Under the pieces are notes generated by a model. The model worked only from the letters and a program-made list of their open reading frames with translations. It was not told where the DNA came from and ran no database searches. Positions 9,226 through 18,019 of a stretch of 64,000 bases of DNA are shown piece after piece (the stretch's first letter is position 1; each line of letters starts with the position of its first letter). Origin of the DNA: Nesterenkonia sandarakina (GTDB lineage Bacteria; Actinomycetota; Actinomycetes; Actinomycetales; Micrococcaceae); the NCBI RefSeq assembly GCF_013410215.1, contig NZ_JACCFQ010000001.1, forward strand, positions 1,116,001 to 1,180,000, written 5' to 3'. A program made the translations under genes and the position numbers.

Positions 9226-9272
9226 AGGTCTCAGTCGCAGGCAGGTCTCAGTCGCGCCGAGGTCTCAGCCGC
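9226..9272. repeat. 17-bp tandem repeat at the end of xylB
   Basis: Three copies of AGGTCTCAGTCGC (9226-9238, 9243-9255, 9260-9272; the last with one change) spaced by 17 bp. The third copy overlaps the xylB stop codon at 9265-9267, so the repeat seems to have grown outward from the gene end. Confidence 0.85.
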
Positions 9273-10710
9273 GGGCAGCGATCAGCTCCCGACGAGCAGC
9301 ATAGGCCTCCCGCACCTGCGGCGTCGGTGTCCCGGTGATCGTCTGGGTCTGCACCGTGGACCAGGCGGGGGGCGTGGTCGACCCGCTGAGCACCCAGGCC
9401 GCCTGCCTCGCGGCGCCGTCGGCCACGTACTCGCCCGGCGCCGGGACTGTGACCTCGCGGCCCAGGATCGCCGGAGCGATCTGCTGCACGGCGGCGGAGC
9501 GGGCAGCGCCGCCGATGAGCGTGATCGATTCCACCGGGACTCCCTGCGAGGTCATGGCCTCCAGGCCGTCGGCCAGACCGCAGAGCAGTCCCTCCACCGC
9601 GGCGCGGGCCACGTCCTGCGGGTTCATCGAGGCCAGGGTCAGCCCGATGAAGGACCCGGTCGCGTGCGGCAGGTTCGGGGTGCGTTCCCCCTCGAGGTAG
9701 GGCACCAGGGTCAGTCCGTTGGCTCCGGGCTCCGCGGCCAGTGCGAGCTCGGCGAGCCCGGCATGATCCACCCCGAGCATCTTCGCGGCGCCGTCGAGCA
9801 CTCGGGAGCCGTTGAGCGTGACCGCCAGCGGCAGGAACTCCCCGGTGGCGTCGGCGAAGCCGGTGACCATCCCGGAGGGGTCCTGGATCGGCTTGGGCGA
9901 GACCGCCGAGACCACCCCTGAGGTGCCTATGGAGATGGCGACGTCACCGGTGCTCATCCCGAGTCCCAGGGCTGCGGCGGCATTATCGCCTGCGCCCGGG
10001 CCCAGCAGGAGATGCCCCCAGCCTCGGGAGGCGTCCCCGGAGCCCACCTGCTCGGCGGGTCCGGCCACGCGCGGCAGGGTGATGCGCCGGGCGGCGTCCT
10101 CGGTGATCCGCAGGGCACGGGCGAGCAGGTCGAAGCGATAGCTGCCCGCGGCGGTGTCGAAGTAGCCGGTCCCGGAGGCGTCGGAGCGATCGGTGGCCAG
10201 ATCGCTGAGCTCGGTGGAGCCGGAGAGCTTCCAGGTCAGCCAGTCGTGGGGGAGTGCGACGGCGGCCACGCGCTCCGCGTTGTGGGGTTCTGCATCGGCG
10301 AGCCAGCGCAGCTTGGTCACGGTCAGCGAGGCCACCGGCACCGAGCCGGTCATCGCCGTCCAGGCCGCGGCACCCTCAGATCCGCCGCCGTACTCCGTGA
10401 TCAGCGCGTCTGCGGCATCGGCGGAGCGGGTGTCGTTCCAGAGCAGCGCGTCGCGGATGACCGCGCCCTGAGCATCCAGGGCGACCATGCCGTGCTGCTG
10501 GCCGCCGATGGATGCGGCCGCGACGTCGTCGAGTCCGCCGGCCGCTGTGATCGCCTCGAGGAGCGCGTCCCACCACGCCGCGGGCGCGACCTCGGTGCCT
10601 TCGGGGTGCTTCGCGGAGCCGGTGCGTACCAGCTCTCCGGTGTCCGCGTCACGAATGACGACCTTGCAGGACTGGGTGGAGGAATCGATGCCTGCGACCA
10701 GAGTCGGCAT
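9265..10710 (-). CDS. xylB: Xylulokinase
   Basis: FGGY-family sugar kinase of 481 residues, the expected size for XylB. It phosphorylates D-xylulose to xylulose 5-phosphate. The N-terminal nucleotide-binding motif [10 protein letters not shown], the central GGQQHGMV and LLWNDTRS (with the probable catalytic Asp) and the C-terminal ATP-site segment LIGGAARS are all present. I choose the ATG at 10710 because AAAGGAC sits 6 nt before it; the in-frame ATG at 10725 has no such site. It lies downstream of xylA on the same strand with a large palindrome between them, so the two probably share a transcript with reduced read-through. Confidence 0.93.
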   Translation of the reverse strand: MPTLVAGIDSSTQSCKVVIRDADTGELVRTGSAKHPEGTEVAPAAWWDALLEAITAAGGLDDVAAASIGGQQHGMVALDAQGAVIRDALLWNDTRSADAADALITEYGGGSEGAAAWTAMTGSVPVASLTVTKLRWLADAEPHNAERVAAVALPHDWLTWKLSGSTELSDLATDRSDASGTGYFDTAAGSYRFDLLARALRITEDAARRITLPRVAGPAEQVGSGDASRGWGHLLLGPGAGDNAAAALGLGMSTGDVAISIGTSGVVSAVSPKPIQDPSGMVTGFADATGEFLPLAVTLNGSRVLDGAAKMLGVDHAGLAELALAAEPGANGLTLVPYLEGERTPNLPHATGSFIGLTLASMNPQDVARAAVEGLLCGLADGLEAMTSQGVPVESITLIGGAARSAAVQQIAPAILGREVTVPAPGEYVADGAARQAAWVLSGSTTPPAWSTVQTQTITGTPTPQVREAYAARRELIAARG

Positions 10711-10824
10711 GCCGTGTCCTTTCATCGCGTCAGTCCGGGCGGACTGCCCTTACGGGTCGGCCGGCGGGGCTGGCGGGTGGAGCTGGATGGATGGTGGGGA
10801 GTGCTTCTGCAGGATCTCGCGGCG

Positions 10825-10862
10825 GTGGCCGGTCACCCCAGAGCTCTGGGGTGACCGGCCAC
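10825..10862. terminator. Perfect 38-bp palindrome between xylA and xylB
   Basis: Arms 10825-10843 and 10844-10862 are exact reverse complements with no spacer (arm GTGGCCGGTCACCCCAGAG). It forms a very stable hairpin 49 bp after the xylA stop and 115 bp before xylB: an attenuator, partial terminator or RNA-stability element that would lower xylB relative to xylA. Confidence 0.8.
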
Positions 10863-10910
10863 ATGCTGCTGCTCAGTGCTTCTGCTGAGCCTGCGTCGAA
10901 AGGCTGTGGA

Positions 10911-12092
10911 TCAGCCGATCAGGTGCTTCATGGCCAGCTGGTTGAGGTTCACGAAGCCGTAGTCGCGCTCGGCCGCCTTGTCCACGTCGAAGGACTCGTA
11001 GGTGGAGGTGTCGGCGAGGAAGTCGGTCAGCGACTCACCGGCGGCCAGGGTGGACTCGCCGAGCTCGTAGACCCCGGAGGCCTTCAGCGCGGCCTGCACC
11101 TCTGGGTCGGCGCGGAAGGCCTTGGCCTTGTCCGCGAGCATGGTGACCATCTCGACGTTGGCCTTCGCCGAGTCCCAGATGCCCTGGACGTAGTCCGTGC
11201 GGGAGGGCTTGTAGTCGAAGTGCAGCCAGCCGTCGTAGCTCGGTCCGCCACCGGGGAAGCCGTTGACCAGCAGGTCGATGGTGAAGAAGGCGGAGGCCAG
11301 CTCGCCGTGGCCGAAGACCAGGTCCTGGTCGTACTTGATGGAGCGCTGGCCGTTGAGGTCGATGTGGAAGAGCTTGCCGGCCCACAGCGCCTGGGCGATG
11401 CCGTGGGTGAAGTTCAGCCCGGCCATCTGCTCGTGGCCGGTCTCCGGGTTCAGCCCGACGATGTCGCCGTGCTCGAGCTTGGCGATGAAGCCCAGCGCGT
11501 GGCCGATGGTCGGCAGGAAGATGTCGCCGCGGGGCTCATTGGGCTTGGGCTCCAGCGCGATGCGCAGGTCATAGCCCTTGTCCTTGATGTAGCTGGCGAT
11601 GGTGTCCACGCCCTCGGCGTAGCGCTCGTGCGCGGCGAAGAGGTCCTTGGAGCCGTCGTACTCCGCGCCCTCGCGCCCGCCCCACATCACAAAGGTCTCG
11701 GCGCCGAACTCGGCGGCGCGGTCCACGTTGCGCAGCAGCTTGCGCAGGCCGAAGCGGCGCACTGAGCGATCGTTGGAGGTCAGGCCGCCGTCCTTGAAAA
11801 CCGGGTGGGAGAAGGTGTTCGTGGTCACCATCTCCACCTTCAGGCCGACCTCGTCGGCGACCTCCTTGAAACGGGTGAAGTACTTCTCCCGCGCGGAGTC
11901 ATCGGTGCCGAAGGGGGCGACGTCGTCGTCGTGGAAGGTGACACCGGATGCGCCGGCTTCCTTCAGCTTCGGAAGGTACTCCCACGGCTCGAACTCGGGA
12001 CGGGAGGCCGAGCCGAACTGGTCCTGCGCGGTCCATCCGACGGTCCAGAGACCGAAGGAAAGCTTGTAGTCAGATGCTGGCGTCGATGCCAT
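10911..12092 (-). CDS. xylA: Xylose isomerase
   Basis: The 393-residue protein matches the compact actinobacterial xylose isomerases in size and motifs. It converts D-xylose to D-xylulose using two divalent metal ions in a TIM barrel. Visible active-site segments are [12 protein letters not shown] (catalytic His), [24 protein letters not shown] (metal Glu and Lys), [11 protein letters not shown] and FHIDLNGQ. The start is the ATG at 12092 with AGGAGG 6 nt upstream, not the in-frame ATG 63 bp earlier. It diverges from the ROK regulator gene; the promoter TTGATC-17-TAGGTT overlaps that gene's -10 element, so the two promoters interlock. Confidence 0.97.
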   Translation of the reverse strand: MASTPASDYKLSFGLWTVGWTAQDQFGSASRPEFEPWEYLPKLKEAGASGVTFHDDDVAPFGTDDSAREKYFTRFKEVADEVGLKVEMVTTNTFSHPVFKDGGLTSNDRSVRRFGLRKLLRNVDRAAEFGAETFVMWGGREGAEYDGSKDLFAAHERYAEGVDTIASYIKDKGYDLRIALEPKPNEPRGDIFLPTIGHALGFIAKLEHGDIVGLNPETGHEQMAGLNFTHGIAQALWAGKLFHIDLNGQRSIKYDQDLVFGHGELASAFFTIDLLVNGFPGGGPSYDGWLHFDYKPSRTDYVQGIWDSAKANVEMVTMLADKAKAFRADPEVQAALKASGVYELGESTLAAGESLTDFLADTSTYESFDVDKAAERDYGFVNLNQLAMKHLIG

Positions 12093-12174
12093 AGGGGCCT
12101 CCTGCGAAGGAAAAGGAATGGTTCCGGGGTGCACCGGGAAGCTGTGACCCGGCACTCATTTTGTTTCTAGATGT

Positions 12175-12203
12175 AACCTAAATCCTATTGGGGCTAAGAT
12201 CAA
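12175..12203 (-). promoter_or_regulatory. xylA promoter, interlocked with the xylR promoter
   Basis: On the minus strand, TTGATC (12198-12203) and TAGGTT (12175-12180) with a 17-bp spacer. The following AT-rich stretch (about 12155-12182) is the likely operator region, although I find only a weak dyad there. Confidence 0.6.
12195..12200 (+). promoter_or_regulatory. -10 element of xylR (leaderless arrangement)
   Basis: TAAGAT ends 7 nt before the GTG start at 12208. It overlaps the -35 box of the divergent xylA promoter. Confidence 0.5.
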
Positions 12204-12207
12204 GTCC

Positions 12208-13587
12208 GTGACCCAAGACACTACCCGCAGCCTGCCAGGACCGAGATCGAGCACTGCGTTCGGCGTGACCTCCCGGGGCTCGCTGGCGCGGCTGGGCCGC
12301 AGCTCCGGAGAGGAGCGCGGCGACTTTGCGCGTGCCCCGCGCGGAGACCGGGTGGTCAGCGATCACTCCTCCCGTCCCGGGGCGCGCCAGGAGACGCTGC
12401 GGGAATCCAACCTGCTGCTGCTGACCGAGGAGATCTTCTCCGCTGTGGAGCCGCTCTCCCGGGCCGATCTTGCGATGCGCACCGGCATGACCCGCTCCAC
12501 CGTCTCGCGCCTGGTGGATGACCTGCTTGCAGCGGGGATCATCCGGGAAGGTTCCCCGGCGGTGGGCGGCGGTTCCCGCGGCCGGCCTGCGGTGCCGCTG
12601 CATCCCGCCCGAGCCACCCTTGCCGGGCTCGGGGTGGAGATCAGTGTGGACTTCATGGCAGCCCGTGCCCTGGACCTGACCGGTGAGACTCTCGCGGAGG
12701 AGATCATCGACGGCGACTTCCGCGGATCGGACCCCTCAGAGGTGCTGCCCCGGGCCGGGGCGATGGCGCTGCGTGTGGCACAGCAGGCCACCGCCCGCGG
12801 TGCCCGCGTGGTGGGCACGGTCCTGGCGCTGCCCGGCCTGATCGGCGCCGACGAGCATTCCCTGGTGCTGGCTCCCAACCTCGGCTGGCGCGGCGTGGAC
12901 GTGGTGCCGCTGCTGGTCGGAGAGCACCGTGATGCATTCGGTGGATTCATCCATGCCGCCAACGAGGCCAAGCTGGCCGCGCTCGCTGTGGCACAGGAGC
13001 TCGCCGCGGCTGACCAGCAGGAGCAGACCTTCCTCTATGTCTCCGCGCAGATGGGCATCGGCGCCGCCGTGGTCATCGACTCGGTGGTCGACGTCGGGCA
13101 GCACGGCTGGGCCGGAGAGATCGGCCACATCTCCGTGGAGCCCGAGGGGCCGCAGTGCGGCTGCGGGGCGCTGGGGTGCCTGGAGACCTACGCCGGCAAG
13201 CGATCGCTGCTCGCCGCAGCTGGGATGGAGCGCAGCGCCACCGCGCAGGACCTGGTCGAGCGCAGCCAGCGAGACGACGACGCCGGGCGGACCGCCTGCG
13301 AGGCGATCGACCGCGCCGGGTGGGCGCTGGGGGTGGCGCTGGCCGGGGCGATGAACCTGCTCGACGTCCACGACATCGTCCTGGGCGGGGTCTATGGACC
13401 GCTGGCAGACATGCTGCGCCCGCGCATCGAGAAGGAGCTGAACTCTCGGGTGCTCTCCGCGCAGTGGAGCACCTTCCGGGTGCGCACCGCCTCGGCCCAG
13501 TCGGCGCCCGCGGCCAGCGGCGGGGCGCTGCGCGCCATGCGCTGCGTGGTCGATGCCCCGCTGCAGTGGGTTCCCCAGCCCGCCTGA
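12208..13587 (+). CDS. xylR: ROK family transcriptional regulator (XylR type)
   Basis: The 459-residue protein joins a MarR-like winged helix (about residues 70-115; LSRADLAMRTGMTRSTVSRL) to a ROK sugar-sensing domain with the zinc motif CGCGALGCLETY. ROK proteins of this build repress xylose operons and release DNA on binding sugar. The gene faces away from xylA across a 115-bp gap, the classic arrangement. The GTG start gives an unusual polar N-terminal extension of about 60 residues; TAAGAT 7 nt upstream suggests a leaderless mRNA from this codon, but a later start near the winged helix cannot be excluded. No glucokinase-type role is expected, given the DNA-binding domain. Confidence 0.87.
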   Translation: MTQDTTRSLPGPRSSTAFGVTSRGSLARLGRSSGEERGDFARAPRGDRVVSDHSSRPGARQETLRESNLLLLTEEIFSAVEPLSRADLAMRTGMTRSTVSRLVDDLLAAGIIREGSPAVGGGSRGRPAVPLHPARATLAGLGVEISVDFMAARALDLTGETLAEEIIDGDFRGSDPSEVLPRAGAMALRVAQQATARGARVVGTVLALPGLIGADEHSLVLAPNLGWRGVDVVPLLVGEHRDAFGGFIHAANEAKLAALAVAQELAAADQQEQTFLYVSAQMGIGAAVVIDSVVDVGQHGWAGEIGHISVEPEGPQCGCGALGCLETYAGKRSLLAAAGMERSATAQDLVERSQRDDDAGRTACEAIDRAGWALGVALAGAMNLLDVHDIVLGGVYGPLADMLRPRIEKELNSRVLSAQWSTFRVRTASAQSAPAASGGALRAMRCVVDAPLQWVPQPA

Positions 13588-13644
13588 CCTGGCTGGTCCG
13601 GCGCCTCGAGCCCGACCTCAAGCGGCCCTGAGTGCACCGATCAT

Positions 13645-14928
13645 TCAGTCCATCCGGATCGCTTCGATGCTGTAGCCCACCCGGAACCATGTCCCGGGCT
13701 CGAGGTGGATCAGGTCCTCGCCGCTGTTCAGCGCGTTGGGCGGGCAGGTCATCGGTTCCACGGCGACACCTGCGCGATCGATCCGCTCCCCGGTGTAGAC
13801 CTGGACCCACGGCGTGTCAGCGATCATGCGGACCACGAACCCCGAGGGTCCGTGGACAAGCTCCGCGGTCCAGCCCTCCTCGGGGAGGTCGGTGAAGGCG
13901 TGATCGATCCTGCGCCCGGCCAGCAGCGGGCCATTGGTGAGATCGAAGTCTGCAGAGACTGATTTGCGCCCCGTCACGCTGCCATCGGCCTTGGTCTTCA
14001 GCATGGTCCGGGCCGGAAGCCGCAGTCGGCATTCCTTCAGCGGCGCACCCCCGGCGGTGAGATAGGGGTGGAAGCCGGCCCCGAACGGCGCCGTCCGCGG
14101 GGGTGCGGCGTGCGCGCTCGCTGCTTCTTCGGGCTCGAGATCTGCCAGGCGCGTCTCTGACTGGTCGGTCTCTGATCGGTGAGCCTCGACGCCGGCCACG
14201 GTGGCCTCCGCCGGAGCAGTCTCGCCGTCTTCTCCGGCGGATGCGGTGAGCTCGGGCTCGAGAGTTGCGTCCTCCTCGGCCGCGCCCTGGTCTCCGTTAT
14301 CGGAGTCCTCAGCCTCGGGCTGGGCAGCCTCGGTCTGGTCAGTGTCTGCTGGGTCGGCCTCGGGCTCCGCCGCCTCAGAGGTTTCCAGGTCAGCGTCACC
14401 GGCGTCGAGTTCGTCCACCTCGCGGTCGTTCGGATCGGTGGCTTCGCTCTCCGGCTCAGCGGCGTCCGTAGTCTCTTCGAGGGATGGGTCCGCGAGCTCT
14501 TCGGGCTGGTAGCGAGCCATCAGTGTCGCGGCGAGGCCCAGGTCGGCGGAGACCCGGTAGGTCAGCGCGACCTCCAGGCCGAAGGGGTAGCCCTCCGAGC
14601 TCTCCAGCCAGCCGGCCAGCTGCACCTCGGACTCCTTCTGCGAGACCACGCGCAGCGGGGTGTCGATGAGCAGCCCGTGCAGCGCTGCGCCGGTGGCCTC
14701 CTCATTGACCGGGAGCAGGTGCTCGACGCCTGCGTAGGTGTAGCTGGCGCCCTTGGTCCGGTTGGGCCAGGGTGCCAGCACGGCACCGGCGAAGGCCCCT
14801 TCGGTCTGCGCGGCGGGCACGATGAGCTCATCCTCGAGGTGCGAGAGGTTCAGCAGCTGACCGCCCAGGAGGCTGATCTGCGCGGTATACCCGCCGCCGG
14901 TGATGGAGACCGAGTTCGTCGTGTCCAT
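13645..14928 (-). CDS. Aldose 1-epimerase family protein with a 138-residue acidic insertion
   Basis: The two flanking halves form a normal galactose mutarotase domain: His84 (GAALHGLL), His287 (GAGFHPYL) and Glu391 (VAVEPMTCPPNAL) match the substrate-binding and catalytic residues. Residues 141-278 (bases 14095-14508) interrupt it with a Glu/Asp/Ala/Thr/Pro-rich stretch that has no Lys, three Arg and no predicted fold. It replaces the short loop that normally precedes GAGFHPYL. The frame is open throughout and the start has AGGAGG, so this looks like a genuine product rather than an assembly error. It would interconvert sugar anomers, in keeping with the xylose genes next door. Without the insertion it would be about 290 residues, normal for the family. 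Confidence 0.85.
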   Translation of the reverse strand: MDTTNSVSITGGGYTAQISLLGGQLLNLSHLEDELIVPAAQTEGAFAGAVLAPWPNRTKGASYTYAGVEHLLPVNEEATGAALHGLLIDTPLRVVSQKESEVQLAGWLESSEGYPFGLEVALTYRVSADLGLAATLMARYQPEELADPSLEETTDAAEPESEATDPNDREVDELDAGDADLETSEAAEPEADPADTDQTEAAQPEAEDSDNGDQGAAEEDATLEPELTASAGEDGETAPAEATVAGVEAHRSETDQSETRLADLEPEEAASAHAAPPRTAPFGAGFHPYLTAGGAPLKECRLRLPARTMLKTKADGSVTGRKSVSADFDLTNGPLLAGRRIDHAFTDLPEEGWTAELVHGPSGFVVRMIADTPWVQVYTGERIDRAGVAVEPMTCPPNALNSGEDLIHLEPGTWFRVGYSIEAIRMD

Positions 14929-15062
14929 TTGTGGTGCCTCCTACGAAGCGTCGCAATCCTGCGCGGTTCCCTGGTACTGCCGGCGACCCGGCTGAGGACC
15001 AGGCGGACGGCGGCAGTGAAACGCGAAGTGACAAGTATGGCAACAGTACCCAAAAGCCCATA

Positions 15063-15084
15063 GTTCGGCCTATTCGTGCCGAAC
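15063..15084. promoter_or_regulatory. Inverted repeat between divergent genes
   Basis: GTTCGGC-8 nt-GCCGAAC, perfect 7-bp arms, in the 222-bp gap between the epimerase gene and the HAD phosphatase gene. The size suits a dimeric regulator operator. The rest of the gap shows only a CATAAT -10-like hexamer at 15120-15125 facing the HAD gene. Confidence 0.4.
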
Positions 15085-15150
15085 CAGGGGTCGCGGCAGT
15101 GCGAGACTGACCCATGAGGCATAATGACCGGTTACCCCTTCTGAGCGAGT

Positions 15151-16038
15151 GTGATGACAGTGAATACATCGGCAATGACAACTTCTGAAGAGTTCTCGAT
15201 CCCGCCGGCCGGCGCAGGTGGCAGCTTCTCCCACACGCCGGGCAAGAAGATGGTCTGCCTGGACGTGGACGGCACGATCGTCTTCCACGACGGCCGCATG
15301 TCCGAGGCCGTGAAGCAGGCCGGTCGCGCCCTGGTGGCAGATGGACACACCGTCGTGGTCTCCACGGGTCGTTCGCTTCCGGCGACGCTTCCAGTGATCG
15401 AGACCTTCGGCATCGAACACGGCTACGCGGTATGCAGCAACGGGGGAGTGACCGTGCGCATCGATGTGTCTCTGGAGGAGGGCTACGAGGTGCTGGATCG
15501 TCGGGTCTTCGATCCAGCCCCCGCGCTCGACGCGCTGGTGGATCGGCTGCCGAATGCGCGCTACGCCATCGAGACCTCGGTCGGAGACTTCCTCTCCACG
15601 GAGCGCTTCGAGGACATGTCCTTCGGCCTCGACGCCCGCGGCGTGAGCTTCCAGGAGATGAAGCAGGCCGAGGCTGTCCGACTGGTGGTCAACTCCACCG
15701 AGTCCACCGCCGAGGAGTTCGCGGTCGCGGTGCAGAGCATCGGGCTGCATGGTGTGACCTATTCGGTGGGCTGGTCGGCCTGGCTGGACATCGCCGCCGC
15801 CGGCGTCACCAAGGGCTCTTCCCTGGAGGCGCTGCGCGAGAGGCTGCAGGTGCCTTCCGAAGACACCGTGGCCGTCGGCGACGGTCGCAATGACATCGAG
15901 ATGCTCGCTTGGGCGGCTCGCGGTGTGGCCATGGGGCAGGCGCCCCAGGAGGTCGTCGAGGCCGCCGACGAGCTCACTGCCCCGGTGGAGGAGGACGGCC
16001 TGGTCCCGGTCCTGCGGAGTCTGCTGCCGCAGGACTGA
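15151..16038 (+). CDS. HAD superfamily (Cof-type) phosphatase
   Basis: The 295-residue protein has HAD motif I (LDVDGTIVFHDGR), motif II (VVSTGR), a central cap domain of the Cof/C2 type and motif IV (VGDGRNDIEML). Such enzymes dephosphorylate sugar phosphates, flavin or PLP-type substrates in the cytoplasm; the exact substrate cannot be read. The start is uncertain: GTG (15151) and ATG (15154) are adjacent and there is no clear ribosome site; ATG at 15175 is also possible. The first 35 residues are polar and probably flexible. It faces away from the epimerase gene and converges on cstA. Confidence 0.87.
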   Translation: MMTVNTSAMTTSEEFSIPPAGAGGSFSHTPGKKMVCLDVDGTIVFHDGRMSEAVKQAGRALVADGHTVVVSTGRSLPATLPVIETFGIEHGYAVCSNGGVTVRIDVSLEEGYEVLDRRVFDPAPALDALVDRLPNARYAIETSVGDFLSTERFEDMSFGLDARGVSFQEMKQAEAVRLVVNSTESTAEEFAVAVQSIGLHGVTYSVGWSAWLDIAAAGVTKGSSLEALRERLQVPSEDTVAVGDGRNDIEMLAWAARGVAMGQAPQEVVEAADELTAPVEEDGLVPVLRSLLPQD

Positions 16039-16045
16039 CGGGAAA

Positions 16046-16122
16046 CACATCGAGTGTGCAATTCGGCGGGTTCTTGTGACCGCTCCCGGTCGAAAACCCG
16101 AACAAATTGCACACTCGATGTG
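16046..16122. repeat. CATCGAGTG palindromic element, copy 1
   Basis: Outer arms are a perfect 18 bp (16046-16063 CACATCGAGTGTGCAATT with 16105-16122). Inside is a second stem CGGGTT/AACCCG and then GACCG-CTCC-CGGTC (16078-16091). It lies between the convergent HAD gene and cstA, so it may act as a terminator, but its shared core with the element at 20711-20795 suggests a dispersed repeat family. Confidence 0.8.
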
Positions 16123-16165
16123 AGGGGTGGGGTGGCCGGAGGGCACCGGCGCGAACCCGCCCTGA

Positions 16166-17881
16166 TCAGCGCAGCGGCAGCTTCTCCTCTGCGGTGAGCG
16201 CGACGTCGTCCTCGGGCTCCTTCTTCCCGCTCAGGGCCCGCTTCATGGACATGATGCATTCGGCCAGCACCCAGACCGCGGCGAAGATGATCACCACGTT
16301 GATGGAGAACAGCAGCCACTCGCCGCCGTTGAAGAAGCTGAACACCTGAACCACTGCGGCCCAGGAGCTCATCACGAGCACGAACGCCATCGGGATCAGC
16401 ACCGGCAGGAACGGGCGCCTCTTGCGCATCAGCATCACCACGATGATGCCCATGGTCAGTGAGGCGAGCAGCTGGTTGGTGGTGCCGAACAGCGGCCAGA
16501 TCAGCATGCCGCCGGAGCCGTCGGCGCCCTGCGAGAAGGTCAGGCCTCCGCCGATCACGATCACGATCACCGTGGCCGCGATGACGCCGATCCGGATCTT
16601 GGCCAGCTCGCCGATCTCCTGGACCACGAAGCGCATCAGGCGGACACCGGTGTCCATGGTGGTCGCGGCGAAGAGCACCGCCATGGTGGCCAGGATGGTG
16701 GCCGAGAGGTCCACCGGGATCCCGAGGCCGGCGTTGACGATGGCGCCGCCGCCCTCGACGAAGTTCCCGACCGGGTTGTCGTTGAAGGAGGCGTAGACGT
16801 CCTCCCACTGGGCCAGCGTCTGGAAGCCTGCGGTGGTCGCGATGATCGCGCCCAGCGCCAGCAGCCCCTCGCCCACGGCGCCGAAGTAGCCCACGAACCG
16901 GGCGTCGGTCTCACGGTCCAGCTGCTTGGAGGTGGTGCCGCTGGCCACAGTCCCGTGGAAGCCGGAGATCGCGCCGCAGGCGATCGTGACGAACAGCAGC
17001 GGGATCATCGAGGGCGTGCCCTCAGGCAGGTTCGTGTTGATCGCCGGGGCCACGATGGTCGGGGTGGCGAACATGGTGGCGCCGTAGAGGATGCCGAGCC
17101 CGATGAACAGCTGCACGCCGTTGATGTAGTCACGCGGCTGCAGCAGCACCCACACCGGCAGCAGCGAGGCGATGCCGGCGTAGAGGAAGAGCACGATGAT
17201 CCATACGCCGTTGGGCGCCAGCCCGAAGGTGCTCTCCGGCAGGCTGATCGGGTAGGAGTTGCCCAGGATGATCAGGCCATAGAGCGCGATCACGCCGACG
17301 GCGGTCACCGCCAGCAGGTTCCAGCGGAACCGGTAGATCGCCTGACCCACGGCCAGCGCGACCAGCAGCGCGCCCCAGGTCGGGATGACCGCCCCCGGCT
17401 GGGCGACCAGCAGGTTCGAGATCACCACGGCGAAGGCGGCGACCACCATGAGCAGCAGCAGGAACACCACGACCAGGAACAGGTTGCGGCCGCGGGCGCT
17501 GATGTAGCGGCCCGAGAGGGTGCCGATCGACTGTCCGCGGTTGCGCTGGGAGGCCCAGAGGGCGCCCAGGTCGTGCATGCCCGCGATGAACACGGTGCCG
17601 ATGGTCACCCAGAGGAAGGCCGGCAGCCAGCCCCAGATCACGGCGACGGCGGGCCCCACGATCGGTGCGGCCCCTGCGACCGAGGTGAAGTGGTGACCCC
17701 AGAGCACGTAACGGTTGGTGGGGACGTAGTCCACGCCGTCGTTGAACTGGTGCGCCGGCGTCTTGAACTCGGCGTTGAGCTTGTAGACCTTCTTCGCGAG
17801 GAACCGCGAATAGAGAAAATAGCCGCTCAGCATCATGGCGATGCCGATCACGGCGATGACCAGAGAATTGACCCCGTCCAT
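16166..17881 (-). CDS. cstA: CstA family carbon starvation transporter
   Basis: The 571-residue protein is nearly all membrane helices (about 15) and carries the CstA signature segments HHFTSVAGAAPIVGPAVAV, GAISGFHGTVASGTTSKQL and FGTTNQLLASLT. CstA proteins import peptides and/or pyruvate when carbon is short. The ATG at 17881 is chosen because GAGGAGG lies 7 nt upstream; the frame stays open for another 800 bp upstream, but that overlaps another gene and encodes no membrane segment. It is shorter than the enterobacterial protein (about 700 residues), as is common in Gram-positives. No small YbdD-like partner gene is seen beside it. Confidence 0.92.
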   Translation of the reverse strand: MDGVNSLVIAVIGIAMMLSGYFLYSRFLAKKVYKLNAEFKTPAHQFNDGVDYVPTNRYVLWGHHFTSVAGAAPIVGPAVAVIWGWLPAFLWVTIGTVFIAGMHDLGALWASQRNRGQSIGTLSGRYISARGRNLFLVVVFLLLLMVVAAFAVVISNLLVAQPGAVIPTWGALLVALAVGQAIYRFRWNLLAVTAVGVIALYGLIILGNSYPISLPESTFGLAPNGVWIIVLFLYAGIASLLPVWVLLQPRDYINGVQLFIGLGILYGATMFATPTIVAPAINTNLPEGTPSMIPLLFVTIACGAISGFHGTVASGTTSKQLDRETDARFVGYFGAVGEGLLALGAIIATTAGFQTLAQWEDVYASFNDNPVGNFVEGGGAIVNAGLGIPVDLSATILATMAVLFAATTMDTGVRLMRFVVQEIGELAKIRIGVIAATVIVIVIGGGLTFSQGADGSGGMLIWPLFGTTNQLLASLTMGIIVVMLMRKRRPFLPVLIPMAFVLVMSSWAAVVQVFSFFNGGEWLLFSINVVIIFAAVWVLAECIMSMKRALSGKKEPEDDVALTAEEKLPLR

Positions 17882-18007
17882 CGTGTCCTCCTCATTGAGG
17901 GGTGCCTGCCCCCAAGGCAGGCACCGGTTACGGTGCGAATGATGTGATGCCAGACATAGTACGCGGCAATGTGTGACCGGGGACACCGCGTGGTTGCACC
18001 GGGAAGT

Positions 18008-18013
18008 TAGGAT
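18008..18013 (+). promoter_or_regulatory. -10 element of the GNAT gene (leaderless arrangement)
   Basis: TAGGAT ends exactly 6 nt before the ATG at 18020, placing the transcription start on the start codon. Confidence 0.55.
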
Positions 18014-18019
18014 CATGTG

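Noticed and set aside
12164-12182. Possible XylR operator dyad in the xylA-xylR gap
   Set aside because: Only the outer TTT/AAA bases are symmetric; the AT-rich spot is suggestive but not a supportable operator.
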